In this document: positions 32,521-45,600 of the stretch, piece by piece
How positions within the stretch are numbered: position 1 is the stretch's first letter
Layout: every line of letters starts with the position of its first letter
Assembly (NCBI RefSeq): GCF_016808335.1
Contig: NC_053141.1
Span: 20,219,756-20,283,755, forward strand
DNA: 64,000 bases
Source: Panicum virgatum
Lineage: Eukaryota; Streptophyta; Magnoliopsida; Poales; Poaceae
Direction of reading: 5' to 3'
Notes under the pieces: generated by a model
Seen by the model: the letters and a program-made list of their open reading frames with translations, nothing else
Told to the model about the DNA's origin: nothing
The model's database searches: none
Position numbers and translations under genes: made by a program

Positions 32521-35311
32521 GATGGGTGGTCAAATCCATTCTATGATTTCTTTTCTAAAATAAAAAACAAACAAGGTCAGTGCAGCGAAGTCCAGCCGCA
32601 GTCCACAGTAGCATCAACGCGGTCAAACTGCAATTTTCAACTTCGATATCACTGGTCCTATTCAGATGGCAATAACCAGCTGGGCTGAAGCGGAAATCGG
32701 TTTGACTTAAGCGTGAAGCCGGAAGGAGAGAGAAGGGTTAAAAGAAGCCCGATCAATAGCTGATCTGCCCTTCCAGCCATCCGGGCTGACTATTATTATT
32801 GGGATAGTATTTTTTTAAAAATAATTAAAAAAGCACAACATGCGGGGGGCAAACATTGTGTATAAAAGATGATCTTCTCATATAGATTGAGAAAACTCCC
32901 GAACCTCTGTTCCACCCTTACATAGGGGCGCTAAAATCCAGTGAGATTTAGACGTGCCATGTCTTATGATTTGACGTGGGATGAGAGTTTTTTTTTTTGC
33001 GCCCGACCTAGTGGTTTCCTTTTCACTACTCCCACCAGCCGAGCTACAACTGGTTCACAAAGAAAACAACTAATTTCAACATTTAATCTTTATTCTTCTG
33101 GTGATAGTGATCATATTAAGCCCACCGTCGTCCTTTCTAGTTTGCACAGGATTAACAAGATTAACTCGTACGTGCCAATAGTGGCGGAGTTAGGATTGAA
33201 CCCAAGAGGTGGCCAGTGCTATAGTAATCATAGTAACGCTAGCAGCCTTGTCTCAACATTTGCCCACAACTTTGATTAATCTAATGTTGGACTAAAGGAT
33301 TCGGAACTAACTTATGGCTTATTAAATAGGGCTTGAGTACATAGTCGGCTTAACTAGTTCAATGATTCAAGTACTCTTTCAATCTTTATAGCCCATAGAC
33401 AAAGTACTCTTTCAATCTTTATAGCCCATAGACAACTGTTCTTTTACTCTTTCAGTCGGTTTAGTCCAAACGAGCACAGAGGTACTTCTTCTTCTATCTT
33501 TGGAACTCCCATCCATGCATAAAAATTGGAGGGGGGGTTAGGTGCTCCCTTATCCGGCAACTAGTATGTGAGAGCTTACTCCTCCTTCCATGGGTCCGCC
33601 ACTTTGATGTTGTTCTTCTCTATATTGTTAGTTGCAGCAGTTCAGGCAAACAGATATACAATGATATTAGCGTGGAGGAAGAGGGGGCCATGATTCACTT
33701 TAGTCGACACATAGCTCCGCCAGTGCATACCGTAGATTCAAGCAGCATCATCAAAATAAGCAGAATGCAGGTCTAGCTTCCCTACCTTAATCGGATTAGA
33801 GGTGAGCAAATGAGGATGCAGGTACTGTGAAATAGAACATAGTACAAAGCTCCTCACCAAGAATTTTTTTTGGGTCCCTACGATTTGGAGTTTTTTTTTT
33901 TGATTCCCCCTACGATTTGGAGTTGGCTACGTGAAGGTGATAGACTTCTGTTTTCTACAGCCCACCGACATGTGGATCTAGATAAAAATATTGCGCAGGT
34001 TTTTGTTTGGCGCGTGGGTGTGGCGGTTGGGTCACATTTGCCGACCATCTATCAGGATATTACTGATACCAATGGACGCTCCAACAAAAAAAAATAAAAG
34101 TACCGACTGATGATCAAATATGACATTTTGTATCACCAACAGACGGTTCGACAACACTTAACGCAACAGACAGTTTATCGATGAAATATTTACCGACTAA
34201 TACCTAACGTTGTTTCAGTGTTGTGGTATAGTAGAAAGATTGGACTACTCAACAATGTGCTCTGCCAATAGGGAAATCATTTGAGTGAAAAGATCATTAA
34301 ATTCTTTTATACAAAAAAAAGTAGTCCCCAAATGTCTTTGAGTTCATATGGCAATGTGTTGGTGGCATGGCAGAGAATCCAACGGCTACATTGTCTCCAA
34401 CATTTTTTTAATAATTTTGTTTGGTAATTTGGACTTTTTTTAAACTATTTGCAAGAGTAGACTGCACCGAAAACTATTTCTAAATCTGACCCACGATACA
34501 CACACCAACAAATTTGGTGCGGACATTGAATTATCTAACGCCAAGGACCATGGCGTGTATATGTGTTGGCTCAATGCGTACGTGGCCGTTTGACTCTGGT
34601 CTCCTGCTGACACGGCAGTGATCCGCGCCACCGAGTTTGGCGCGGCTTAGATTTCCATTATAGTGGACCGTTGGTTTGGTGGGCCCATTTTAAACAAAGT
34701 ACCGCGCCGTGGCCGTTGGCACGGGCCTCATGTAACCCTAAAGGGGTAGGGCAGTAAAGAGGCCTCATTTGTTTGTTTCATTAGCAAGGGCGGTGGCGCC
34801 GGTGACGGCGGCTGCGGCGATATTTTCGTGGCCGGCGGTGCTATAGCAAGCGGCGGCGCAGCTGACCTCGGCGGTGGACGCGGTGCTGTTGAGTTTGGCG
34901 GCGGTTGTGGAGGCGGCGTAGTGGTTTGATTTTTGGTGTTTCGCGAGGACGAGCGACCATCTATTTGAGGTTAGTACTATGTGATTTCCTTGTTCTTTAG
35001 TTCCGGAACCGTAGGTACTTTGGGAATTCATAGGTTTTTTTTCCGTGGTTGGTTTTGGTAAAATAGATGACTCAATTTGAACAATTTGGTTTTATTGCTG
35101 CGTAGATCTGAAGGGTTTGTTAGTGTATTTGTAGAGGTAGAGGTAGGAGGAAATTTTATTTTGTCAATTGCAGTGGGGTAGGGTTCAAATACCGCAGTCT
35201 TTTATGATGAATAATGATTGTTTTTACATAATATTGTTGCTGTTAACATATTCGTAAAGATTGTTTGAAGTTTATAGATTAAAGATTGCATCTGCTTTGT
35301 TGTACAGTAGG
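32521..35311. other. Intergenic DNA without supported genes
   Basis: Contains a 34-bp tandem duplication around 33370-33437 (AGTACTCTTTCAATCTTTAT twice). 34790-34920 is a GC-rich GGCGGC-repeat segment with in-frame breaks on both strands. No recognisable protein or RNA. Confidence 0.5.
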
Positions 35312-35866
35312 ATGCCAAGGCGTGCTAAGGCTAAAAAACCCAGGTAAGCTGAGCTCCATCAAAGTTTTTAATTTATGACTTTAGTTCTTATTTGACTATA
35401 GGTTTGATATGTGTCATATATTTTGTTTAGTGTTCGGGTGGGAAATGCGTACGAACGGTTACCTTTACCTAGCGGTGTCCCTGTGCCGATGTGTTTTTGC
35501 GGCGATCCTTGCAAGGTCGCCAAGTCCGACGAAGAAGACATGTATCTGCAGAGGTATTGGATGTGTTCGAATTATGTATTTGAGCCTCCGCTTCGTGCGA
35601 TCCGCATTGGCTTGATGGTGAGAGTTGTTTGATGCATTCTGTTAATTTCAGGTTCCTAAAAAATTTAGTGTTCTTGATTGAATGCATAACGGTTGTATTT
35701 GTTGCAGACTCCTCCACCGCTTTGTGATTTTGAGCATTGGATTGATACTAAGATTAAGCCGAAAGACAAAGAATGGATGGAGAAGTTGAAGTAGTGGGAT
35801 GAAGAGCGCGAGGTGCGGCTGGAGAGGAGGCTGCAGAGAAGGAGCGCGAAGCGGAAATGTAAATGA
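35312..35866 (+). pseudogene. Zinc-finger-like protein of a repeated grass family, broken
   Basis: Three exons can be joined: 35312-35343 (MPRRAKAKKPR), 35431-35617 (GVPVPMCFCGDPCKVAKSDE...YWMCSNYVFEP) and 35708-35866 (TPPPLCDFEHWIDTKIKPKD...). The CxCG-x2-C...W-x-C pattern is like a GRF-type zinc finger, and such ORFs are common beside transposons in grasses. A TAG at 35792-35794 breaks the charged C-terminal coiled-coil-like tail. Function unknown; DNA or RNA binding is only a guess. A related relic lies at 37.3 kb. Confidence 0.5.
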
Positions 35867-36483
35867 GTCGTCAAGCTGAGGCAAGGGAAGTTAGGGAGAA
35901 AAAACTTGCGCATGCACGTCGTGCAAAAGAAGCAATACAGAACCCCGATGGTTTGAGGAAGGGAATGTGGCCTCGTTGCATGCAGTAGTTCCCAGAAATG
36001 AAGTTGTAGGGCATAATGACGTTCACTGGTGTCGCTGGTGTCAACATTTGGTTGTTGTATCGATTAATTATGTGGAGTGCTATTGTGTTAGCACGTATTA
36101 GACTTTTCAGTGTGCTCTCATGTGCTACTCTAGTAGTGGAGTGCTGTTAATTTATGTTTTGTGATGGGAACACTATTCGCTTGGTGACTGTTATTTCAAT
36201 GTCAATAGGATTGCCTCTATGAATTGCTATGAAATGAAAGGAGCAAAGGTGGGACCACGTGAATGACAACAGGACATGTTGAGTGCTTCACGAGGGGCAC
36301 TCTGCTATTGCAGCAAGGGAGGTGGGACTCTGGTTAAAGGGTTGAGTACTTTTGCAATGCTTCACGGAGGACTTGGGAGCAATTGATATTCGGTTGTTTG
36401 GCACTGACTTGGGAGCAATTGATATTCGGTTGTTTGGCCGGCAGTGTTAGGTCAACGCCGCCGTAATTGACGCGGCATAGTAA
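35867..36483. other. Intergenic DNA
   Basis: 3' flank of the zinc-finger-like relic. A 38-bp tandem duplication starting GACTTGGGAGCAATTGATAT is at about 36369-36440. No gene seen. Confidence 0.5.
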
Positions 36484-36843
36484 GGCTGTGTTTAGTTCCA
36501 TGTAAACGCAATTTTTTTTCGACGGAATCTCACCAATTTGAAGTACTAAATGAAGTTTATTTACAAAACTTTTTGCACAGATTGGTTGTAAATTGCGAGA
36601 CGAATCTAATGATGCTAATTAATTCATGATTAAGCAATAATTAGCGGATGGTTACTGTAGCATCACTGTTGCAAATCATGGATTAAGTAGGTTCATTAGA
36701 TTCGTCTCGTGATTTACAGGCCATCCATGCAAAAAGTTTTATAAATAGACTTCATTTAGTACTTCAAATTAACAAGATTCATTCACAAAATTTTACGTTT
36801 TTTTTTTGTGTTTTTTCGTTTACGGGGTGGAAACTGTTTGGCC
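36484..36843. mobile_element. 360-bp PIF/Tourist-like MITE
   Basis: Starts GGCTGTGTTTAGTTCCA and ends TGGAAACTGTTTGGCC, flanked by TAA on each side (36481-36483 and 36844-36846). The two halves are extended inverted repeats (ACTAAATGAAGTTTATTTAC versus ATAAATAGACTTCATTTAGT), so it can fold into a long hairpin. Confidence 0.85.
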
Positions 36844-36846
36844 TAA

Positions 36847-37304
36847 TAGTTCAACACCAGCCTCTTTGGAGCGGTATTGTAGATAAGGATTGGCTGTCCT
36901 GCAAATGAATTGATTCCTGTCCACCTGCAAAACTGACAAAGGAATTGATTCCCTTGGACCTGCAAAACGACAAAGGAATATTTGTACCAGGAGGAACCTT
37001 TTACTTTTATCTTGTGAACATTTGGGAACACGGGAACACGGGTGTACGTATGTGCCGTCAGTACCTGCTTTTGGAATAATACTCAGGGGAACGCGCCAAT
37101 GTAATTGGCGCGCGTGGGTTTTAATGCCGCGCCAGTGGAATTGGCGCGGAGAAGTGTCCGGGGGCGACATGCATGCATTTTGTCTGATTCGTTCCAGGGG
37201 ATAGGTTACTTTTGTGTCTTCAAGTACACTCATTGTGGCATGAGTTCGCCTATAAAAGGGGAAGGAATAGTGGAGTGGAGATGAAACGATGTGAAGGACA
37301 ACAA
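36847..37304. other. Intergenic DNA
   Basis: Contains repeated GGCGCG/CGCGCC-type motifs near 37090-37150 (for example AATTGGCGCG twice). No gene supported. Confidence 0.5.
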
Positions 37305-37783
37305 TATAAGAATGTTATCTAGGGCAGATTTGCGTAGGGAAATGGAAGCGCATATGGGAGGTCCTCCTGATGATCCAACAAGATGTGTTACTAACTTCAA
37401 GGTGCAGAGCCACCTAATTGCTATTGCCACATGCGCTGTGTTCCCAACATTTCTCGTGAGTACGAGACATTTGGTCAGAGGTCCTGGTGTTGCAAGAATA
37501 TTGAGGAAGTTCAAAAAACAGGTGCAATTGCGCAGGTACTAATGGTATTTTTGTTCTTTTCATATGATTCGTTATGGTATTTCGTTCATTTTTTAAATTT
37601 CTTTCCGTTGAATTCTTGGTGACAGACTAGTACAGGTGATCCATTATTAACTTTTACCATTTCCATGAGTGGATTGACACCGCCATCAGCCGTCGTGATG
37701 AGAAATATCTGGCATGGTTGAAGAAGGCTGATGAGGATGTCCGCAAGTGCCAGCGTGGTGCTGGCGGTGGTGGTCAAAGCTGA
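37305..37783 (+). pseudogene. Second zinc-finger-like relic
   Basis: MLSRADLRREMEAHMGGPPD is followed, after a frame change near 37430, by CVPNISREYETFGQRSWCC and then, past an intron-like gap, FHEWIDTAISRRDEKYLAWL ending RGAGGGGQS-stop. The Cys pattern and the HEWIDT-I-xxD segment parallel CDFEHWIDTKIKPKD in the relic at 35.7 kb, so both come from one family. The frame break indicates a dead copy. Confidence 0.4.
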
Positions 37784-37914
37784 TGGAACCTACCATCATG
37801 CACAATGAATAAGTCTGTCCTGCTATCTGCTTAGTGTCTATTTATGGTCTCTTGTTCATGTTCTGGACGACTGTATCTTATGTAATATAAACGTTTGTGT
37901 TGGTATTTCTTAAC

Positions 37915-38600
37915 TCTTACAGAGAAGTCCGCAAGCGCACAGAAATACCGTTGTAGCACTTCACCCGGGAGTATTCAGGGTATCGTATTTTCCACGAGGA
38001 ACGGAGGTGTAACGGTCTTCGAGCTAGTTCACCCATGAGAACAAGAGGTCGGATAGCTTAGGCAGCATGGTTTATCTAAGGAAAAGGATCAAGGTAGGCT
38101 ACACTCTGCTGCTATTCGTTTACTTCGGGCACCGGTTTGACCCTGGTCTGCCAAGGAATATCCGGTATCGCTCTATGTCGAACCCAGGCGGGGGGGGGGG
38201 GGGTGCACTAACCACGCAGACTGTCTCTGTAGCGGACGGACAGGGCTGTCACCACCTGCCGTTTACCCCACAATGCCAGCTGAGCTCGAGACAAACAAAG
38301 GTAATCTAGGGCCTAGACACCACGTCTAATCTTTCGATTACTATTCTAGCGGCGATCAGGGTTTACCCGTCTTTATCAGGGGCCCTCTACTAGAGTATCC
38401 GTCACAAGAACGGATGATGAACCCGCAAACGAATAACAACAAGGAATAACTTTACCAAGAACATAACCAAAAGATAAACTCAGGTACTTACTCAAATGAT
38501 TCGTACCTATCGAGGTACAAGCAGAAGAAGGATGCCGACAAGCCCGACACTCCTCCACACTTCTCCTCACACACTCCCTATCCTAATCTACATCTTTTCC
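37915..38600. mobile_element. LTR fragment, probably Ty3/gypsy
   Basis: The phrase AAGTCCGCAAGCGCACAGAA followed by CACTTCACCCGGGAGTATTC is typical of grass gypsy LTRs, where a variant also occurs near 1140. A G run (38191-38203) and many stops show it is noncoding. Ends not determined. Confidence 0.45.
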
Positions 38601-38609
38601 CCACCGAAG

Positions 38610-40477
38610 TGTTCTCTAACTGATTTGGTTAACGCCATGTTAGATACTGCGGGACTTTCCAAGAAATGGTGGGGTGAGGCTATATTGACTGCATGTCATG
38701 TCCTAAATCGTGTTCCCACAAAGAATAAAGAGATAACACATTCGAGGAATGGGAGAAGAAAAGGCCAAAACTTTCATACTTACGCACACGGGGTTGTTTG
38801 GCCAAGGTCAGTGTGCCAATAACCAAGAAATGTAAGCTTGGACCTAAAACTATGGATTGTGTCTTTCTAGGTTATGCTATTCACAGCGTTGATTATAGAT
38901 TTCTAATAGTGAAATCTGGAGTACCTAACATGCATGTTGGTACTATAATGGAGTCCAGAGATGCTACATTTTTTGAAAATATTTTTCCCATGAGAGATGA
39001 AACAAGTTCATCTACGCAAGAGTTTATCGAAAATGATAACTTTACTGAACCGATAGAACACAGTGAACCTACACTTGTAGATAATCCTGAGGAGGATAAC
39101 AATGAAACTCTTAGAAAGAGCAAGAGACAAAGAACTGCAAAGTCTTTTGGTGATGACTTCTTTGTATACCTCTTGGATGATACACCCAGAACCATTGAAG
39201 AGGCATATTCATCTCCTCATGCTGACTATTGGAAGGAAGCAGTGAGGAGTAATTCTATTATGTCTAACGGTACCTGGGAAGTTGTTGAACGTCCTTATGG
39301 GTGCAAACCTGTAGGATGCAAATGGGTGTTCAAAAAGAAGCTCAGGCCAGATGGTACATTTGAAAAGTATAAGGCTAGGCTTGTGGCCAAGGGTTATACC
39401 CAGAAAGAAGAAGAAGACTTCTTTGATACTTATTCACCTGTTGCCCGATTGACCACGATCCGAGTGTTACTTTCCTTGGCAGCCTCTCATGGTCTTCTCG
39501 TTCATCAGATGGACGTTAAGACAACTTTCCTTAATGGAGAGTTGGAGGAGGAGATCTATATGGATCAGCCAGATGGTTTTATATCAAAAGGTCAAGAAGG
39601 AATGGTGTGTAAGTTGCTGAAATCTTTATATGATCTCAAGCAAGAGCCTAAGCAGTGACATGAGAAGTTCGACAGAACTTTAACATCTGCGGGTTTTGTT
39701 GTAAACGAAGCTGATAGATGTGTGTACTATCGTTTTGGTGGTGCTGAAGGAGTGTTCTATGCTTGTATGTGGATGACATACTAATCTTTGGGACAAGCCT
39801 TAATGTAATTAATGAAGTCAAAAAAAATTTATCTCAAAGTTTTGAGATGAAGAATCTGGGAGAAGCTGATGTTATCCTTAATATAAAACTGGTAAAATAA
39901 AGTAATGGTGGGGTGACTCTTACACAGTCTCACTATGTGGAGAAGGTTTTAAGTCGCTTTGGATATAGTGACTATAGACCTGTCTCAACACCTTACAATG
40001 CCAGTGTGGTTCTGAGAAAAAAATAAAAGGATAATGAAAGATCAGCTGAGGTACTCTCAGATTATTGGTTCATTGATGTATTTAGCTAGCGCAACAAGGC
40101 CTGACATCTTGTTTGCTATGAGCAAACTGAGCCGGTTTGTTTCAAACCCGGGAGATGATCATTGGAAGGTTCTTGAAAGAGTTATGCGCTATCTAAAAGG
40201 AACAATGGAAACAGTGATAATCAAACTGATACCGGCTATCCTAATGAACTGTGATAATCAAACTGTGATTGTCAAGGTAAACAGTTCTAAGGACAATATG
40301 AAGTCTTCCAGGCATGTAAAAAGGCGGTTGAAATCTGTCAAAAAATTGAAAAACTCCGGAGTTATTGCTTTGGACTATGTTCAAATGGCGAAGAACCTGG
40401 CAAATCAATTCACAAAGGGTGTTTCACGAAATGTGATAGTCAATGCATCCTTAGAATTGGGAATGAGACTCACGTGA
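38610..40477 (+). pseudogene. Ty1/copia polyprotein (integrase end, RT, RNase H), degenerate
   Basis: Readable blocks in order are the integrase end (LDTAGLSKKWWGEAILTA, LGPKTMDCVFLGYAIHS), the reverse transcriptase (GTWEVVERPYGCKPVGCKWV, KARLVAKGYTQKEEEDFFDT, LVHQMDVKTTFLNGELEEEI), a YVDDI motif in a shifted frame near 39770, SLMYLASATRPDILFAMSKL, and the RNase H end (SSRHVKRRLKSVKKLKNSGV, VQMAKNLANQFTKG). A TGA stands at 39656-39658 in SLYDLKQ-PKQ, several frameshifts follow, and most of the RNase H core is deleted near 40215-40250. gag, protease and the integrase catalytic core are missing. The element is dead. Confidence 0.9.
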
Positions 40478-41035
40478 GTCTATAGTGGCAACATGTTCTA
40501 TGTGATCGGAGATCCCGTGAAGTAGGAAGGTGAAACAAGCTATAGTTTGACTGAGAGAAGAGAACCTCTGTGAAAGGCTCATTCCACGTGAAAGGTGCAT
40601 TTCTCTTCTAATCTATATGGTAGGATGGTTTATACCTTAATGTGTTCCATGTGGTTTCTAGAAAACAAATGAGTTATTTTCTTGAAACAAAGATGTTGTC
40701 CTATAGAACATCTAAAAGAAACACACCTATATGAGTCTGACTACTGGTCATAGTCTATGAGAAGTGGGTATTCTCTAGAAACTCATGAAAGGCCATGAGT
40801 ATGACTTATAAGCTCCAAACAGCGGGGATGCTTATGCAGCCTAGTACCAGTGTAGGACTTTGGTAAAACTTGTTTGCACAAGACTGTCAATTCAAGGCAT
40901 AGTCCATTGTACAGGTGTGAGCAAGTGTAGTCTTAGTTCTAGATAGAAGTTCAACTTAACAGTCTCTGTCAAATACTGATATATTAAAGAGGAAATGAGA
41001 GCATTTCTAGTGTGGCTTGAAATTTTTGGTGGGGA
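40478..41035 (+). mobile_element. Copia 3' untranslated region with polypurine tract
   Basis: Noncoding stretch between the end of pol and the LTR. It ends in GGTGGGGA (41028-41035), the polypurine tract directly before the LTR TGTTAG. No gene is present. Confidence 0.75.
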
Positions 41036-41874
41036 TGTTAGAATATATGGTCTTGGCCCATTTATTTACAATTTAAGAATTAAAAGCCCACTAATAAATG
41101 CTAGGGAATCAAGTGCCTAATCCCATATGGGTATTTGAGGAGGATCTCAACCGACTTAAATAGTGGACTTTATGTACACCCCTTGAGAAGCCGGTAAGAG
41201 GAGATTGGTGAACCACACGCGCACACACCCACGCTCGCCTCGCCGAGCCGGGCTGAGGCCGAGGGCGAGGGCGTGGGCGTGGGCGTGGGCGTGGGCGTGG
41301 GCGTGGCGAGGCGCGGCCGTGGCGTGGCGTGGCGTGCGGTGCGGTGCGACTTTGTTGTTGAATGCAATAATTCTGAGACAATAAAACGTTAACAGTGATG
41401 ACTGGAGAATCATATCCTTGGCAGTTACTAGTAACTGATGACCATGATTCACTAGTAACTGCACTCATCAAATCCCATCAGAACGTCCAGGTTCGTTGAA
41501 TCTAAGGCACCTCCTCACCTATATAAGCCAGCCCCTCCTCCTCTCATTCTTACACACTCAAGCACTTGCTTCAGGTACTCCTGCTTAGGAGATCTCTTCC
41601 TTCTCCCTCTCCTGCTTTCTGCAATCTCCATCGCTAGCACTGCGCGCACAGTCCTAGCAAGAGCATGCCTCCAAAACCATTGCCCGCTGAAAGTCCTGCA
41701 CGGGATAGCGGGGCAATCAGGTTTTTGAGGAGCGTCTTGACCCGACTGCTCGCAAGGCTCCCGAACAACTACGTCCTCTACTTCTTGGTGGCCTGAACGA
41801 CTACATCCCGGCGACCCGAACAACTACTTCGTCTACTTTCTGGTGGCCGTTCGTGGGACTGCACTACGAACATC
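41036..41874 (+). mobile_element. Copia 3' LTR, first part
   Basis: Begins TGTTAGAATATATGG after the polypurine tract. A CTATATAAGCC TATA box lies near 41519, within the expected U3. A (GGGCGT)n-type microsatellite occupies about 41262-41306. The LTR is cut at 41874 by the CACTA insertion and resumes at 52798. Confidence 0.75.
41872..41874. repeat. CACTA target duplication, left
   Basis: ATC, repeated at 52795-52797. A 3-bp duplication is the rule for CACTA elements. Confidence 0.85.
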
Positions 41875-41906
41875 CACTACTAGAAAATGGGCCATCGGTC
41901 CAGCCC

Positions 41907-42255
41907 AAAGGTACCAGCTGCTGTTGCAGCCGGTTCCGATGGTACCCATCGGTACTGGCTGCAACAGCAGCTGGTACCTTTAGCCTTGGACCAACCTTAT
42001 GGAGGACAATTGGCACCGGGTGGTGGTTCCAACCGGTTCCAATGCGTCAGCATAGGCACCGGTTTGAACCACCACCCGGTACCAAATGATGGCGGCGTTA
42101 TAGGCACCGGTTGATGGTAATAACCGGTTCCTATGGTGATGAAACGTGGCAGCTGCCAGGAGCTCGTGCCTAAGGCACCGGTTGGTGCCTTGACCCGGTG
42201 CTATTGAACAAAATTTAGCACAGGGTCAAGGCACCAACCGGTGCCTTTGGCCCGA
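41907..42255. repeat. Left subterminal palindromes of CACTA
   Basis: Three large palindromes follow each other: 41908-41981 (AGGTACCAGCTGCTGTTGCA paired with its inverse), about 42011-42082 (CACCGGGTGGTGGTTC type) and 42173-42250 (AAGGCACCGGTTGGTGCCTT type). They share ACCGG cores, the likely binding motif for the element's TNPA-like protein. Confidence 0.85.
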
Positions 42256-42270
42256 GCCTATAAATACCCC
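42256..42270 (+). promoter_or_regulatory. TATA box of CACTA transposase gene
   Basis: CCTATAAATACC at about 42258-42269 directly follows the subterminal palindromes and precedes the transposase ORF by about 420 bases. Confidence 0.65.
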
Positions 42271-42680
42271 AGCCCCTCCCCCCTCAAGCTGCCGTGAACT
42301 CACTGTTCATGGCAGCTGAGTGAGGTGAGGAGAGGGGAGGGGAATTTTTGCTTTTTTTTGAAAAAAGGTTAGTTATTTTTCTTTATAACTTAGCAATTAA
42401 TTTTTAGAAACAGTTATTACTTGATTTAGTTTATACATGTGATAATTATTTTTATTTGTAGCATCTTATTGTAGTTATGTGCGTTATCAATTTATTTGAT
42501 ATTTGAATACTATCAAATTATTGTATTTATATGTTTTATCCATTTATTTGATAAGTGAATAGTATCTATTTATTATAGTTATATGCATTATCAATTATAT
42601 AAATGTATTGTTATAAATTGGTAGTATGAATGAACTATTTGTACAGTACAATGATGTATATAAATGTATTGTGGACCCAG

Positions 42681-45600
42681 ATGAGTCGGCAATGGATGTA
42701 CATGGCCGACCGGCGTTCAAAGGAGTTCATGGATGGCGTGCATGAATTCATAGAAGCGGCCGAGAAAAACAAGTATGATGGTTTCGTTCGTTGTCCATGC
42801 AAATTCTGTAAGAATGAGAAGGATTACTCATCATCAAGAACCATCCATAGTCACTTGTTCAATAGTGGTTTCATGCCGAACTACTATGTTTGGACCAAGC
42901 ATGGCGAAAGAGGAATTGTGCTGGATAATAATGTAGAAGAAGAGGACAGGATTCCTGACTTTGCAGCCAATTATAATTCATTTTTCAATGACACTGCAAT
43001 GGGTGAGCCTGAAGAAGATACTGAAGGATACGTTATAGAAGATGATCTTGGTCAGATGTTGCGCGAAGCTGAGGAAGGTTGCGAAACAGAAAAGAAATCG
43101 AGAGATCTGAAGCGTATGTTGGAGGACTACAAAACATTGTTGTACCCTGATTGCAAACAAGACCAAAAGAAGTTGGGTACCACATTGGAATTATTACAAT
43201 GGAAGGTATCAAATGGTTTGTCTGACAAGGGATTCGAAGAGTTGCTGAAACTTATAAAAAACTTACTCCCTGAGGGTAACACCTTGCCGGAGACAACATA
43301 CGAGGTAAAAAAAGTTGTTTGTCCTTTAGGATTGGAGGCACAGAAGATACATGCTTGTCCTAATGACTGCATCCTATATCGAGGTGAGTATGAAAATTTG
43401 GATTCATGCCCTGTATGCAACGCATGCCGGTATAAGATCCCTCGAGATGATCCAGGCAACGTTGAGGGGATGCGTGTCAAGAAGAGGGTGCCTGCCAAGG
43501 TGATGTGGTATTTTCCTCTAATACCACGTCTGAAACGTTTGTTCATGAACAAAACGAATGCTAAATTGATGCGATGGCACAAAGAAGAACGTAAGCAAGA
43601 CAATATGTTGACACACCCCGCTGATGGGTCGCAGTGGAGAAAAGTGGACAGAACATTCCCAACATTTGCAAATGATGCGAGGAATATAAGATTCGACTTA
43701 AGTATAGATGGCATGAATCCTTTCGGTGAGCAGAGCAGTGGCCATAGTACCTGGCATGTGACACTCTGTATATACAACCTTCCTCCCTGGTTGTGTATGA
43801 AGCGGAAATTCATTATGATGCCGGTGCTTATCCCCGGCCCGTAGCAACCCGGTAACGATATAGATGTGTATCTAAAACCACTGATTGTGGATCTTCTATT
43901 GTTGTGGAAAGAGGAGGGTGTTCGTATGTGGGATGCGCATGCAGAGGATCATTTTAACCTTCGTGCATTGCTTTTCGTAACCACCAATGATTGGCCAGCA
44001 CTAAGTAACCTCTCTGGACAATCCAATAATGGTTATAGGGCATGCACCCATTGTTTAGAAGAAAACGACAGCATGTACCTCAATCACTATAGGAAGATCG
44101 TGTATATGGGTCATCGTCGATTTCTTTCGATCAAGCACCCATTAAGGAGGAGGCATGCTCACTACGATGGAAAGGCAGATCATCGTACCAAGCCTAGGCA
44201 CCGTTGTGGGAAAATGGTGTTTGAAATGGTCAAAGATATAAAAGTAGTATTCGGAAAAGGACCCAACAGCAAATCAGTGCAGAGTGATGATGGACGTGCA
44301 CCTATGTGGAAGAAGAAGAGTATTTTTTGGGAGTTACCTTATTGGGAAGTCTTAGACGTCCGCCACGCAATTGATGTGATGCACCTAACAAAAAATCTTT
44401 GTGTGAAACTTCTAGGTTTCCTTGGTGTCTACGGTATGGCAAAGGATACATTGGAAGCGCGGCAAGATCTTCAACGTGTGAAACAACGGGCCGCCCTACA
44501 TCCAGAAAAAAGGGATAAATGACGTCATTATCTAGGTCCTGCGTGCTACACTCTTAGTAAGAAAGAGAAGCAAAGTATGTTTGACTGTTTGAACAGTATC
44601 AAGGTCCCATCAGGCTACTCTTCTAATATAAAGAGGCTACTGAACTTGAAAGAGAAGAAATTCGCACACGTAAAGTCCCATGACTGTCACGTGTTGATGA
44701 CGCAATTGATTCTAGTTGCACTTAGAGGTATTCTACCAGCTAATGTTCGCGCAACAATCATAAAGCTATGCGCCTTTCTCAACAAAATTTCTCAGAAGGC
44801 AATCGATCCATCGAGTTTAAGCAGGCTACAAGAGGATGTTGTCCAAAGTTTAGTAAGTCTTGAACTGATATTTCCTCCATCATTCTTCAATATTATGACA
44901 CATCTTCTAGTTCACCTGGTCAAAGAGATTGGTATTCTCGGTCCTGTTTTCCTTCATAATATGTTCCCTTTTGAACGATACTTTGCAGTCCTAAAGAAAT
45001 ACGTTCGTAATCGGGCTCGTCCAGAAGGAAGCATTGCGAAGGGTTACGTCACAGAGGAGGTTATTGAGTTTTGTGATGACTATGTGGAAGAACTCTGCCC
45101 AATTGGGATTCCAGTATCACGTTATGAGGGGCGGCTGATTGGAAAGGGCACACTTGGAAGAAAATCAGTAAATGCCACAGATCATGCCACGTTGACCAAA
45201 GCACATCTCACAGTTCTGCAACAATCAGCCTTGGTGGCTCCATACATGGAGGAGCACATGCAAATTATGCAAAGCATATACCCTTTGAAGTCTGAGACAT
45301 GGATTACAAAACATCATAATGATACATTCGCCACCTGGTTGCAGAAGGAAGTCATGGCTAACGATCAAATTCATGAGCAGCTAGCTTGGCTGGCCAGGGG
45401 TCCGGCAAATTCAATCTTGATGTACCAAGGATATGAAATTAATGGTTACACATTTTATACAAGAGTCCAAGATAACAAGAGCACCAATTAAAATAGTGGT
45501 ATCCGTATAGATGCCACCGACTCTAGTGGCCAAACGAACTCATATTTTGGTTACATTGAAGAGATCTGGGAACTCGACTATGGGCCGTTGAAAATACCTC

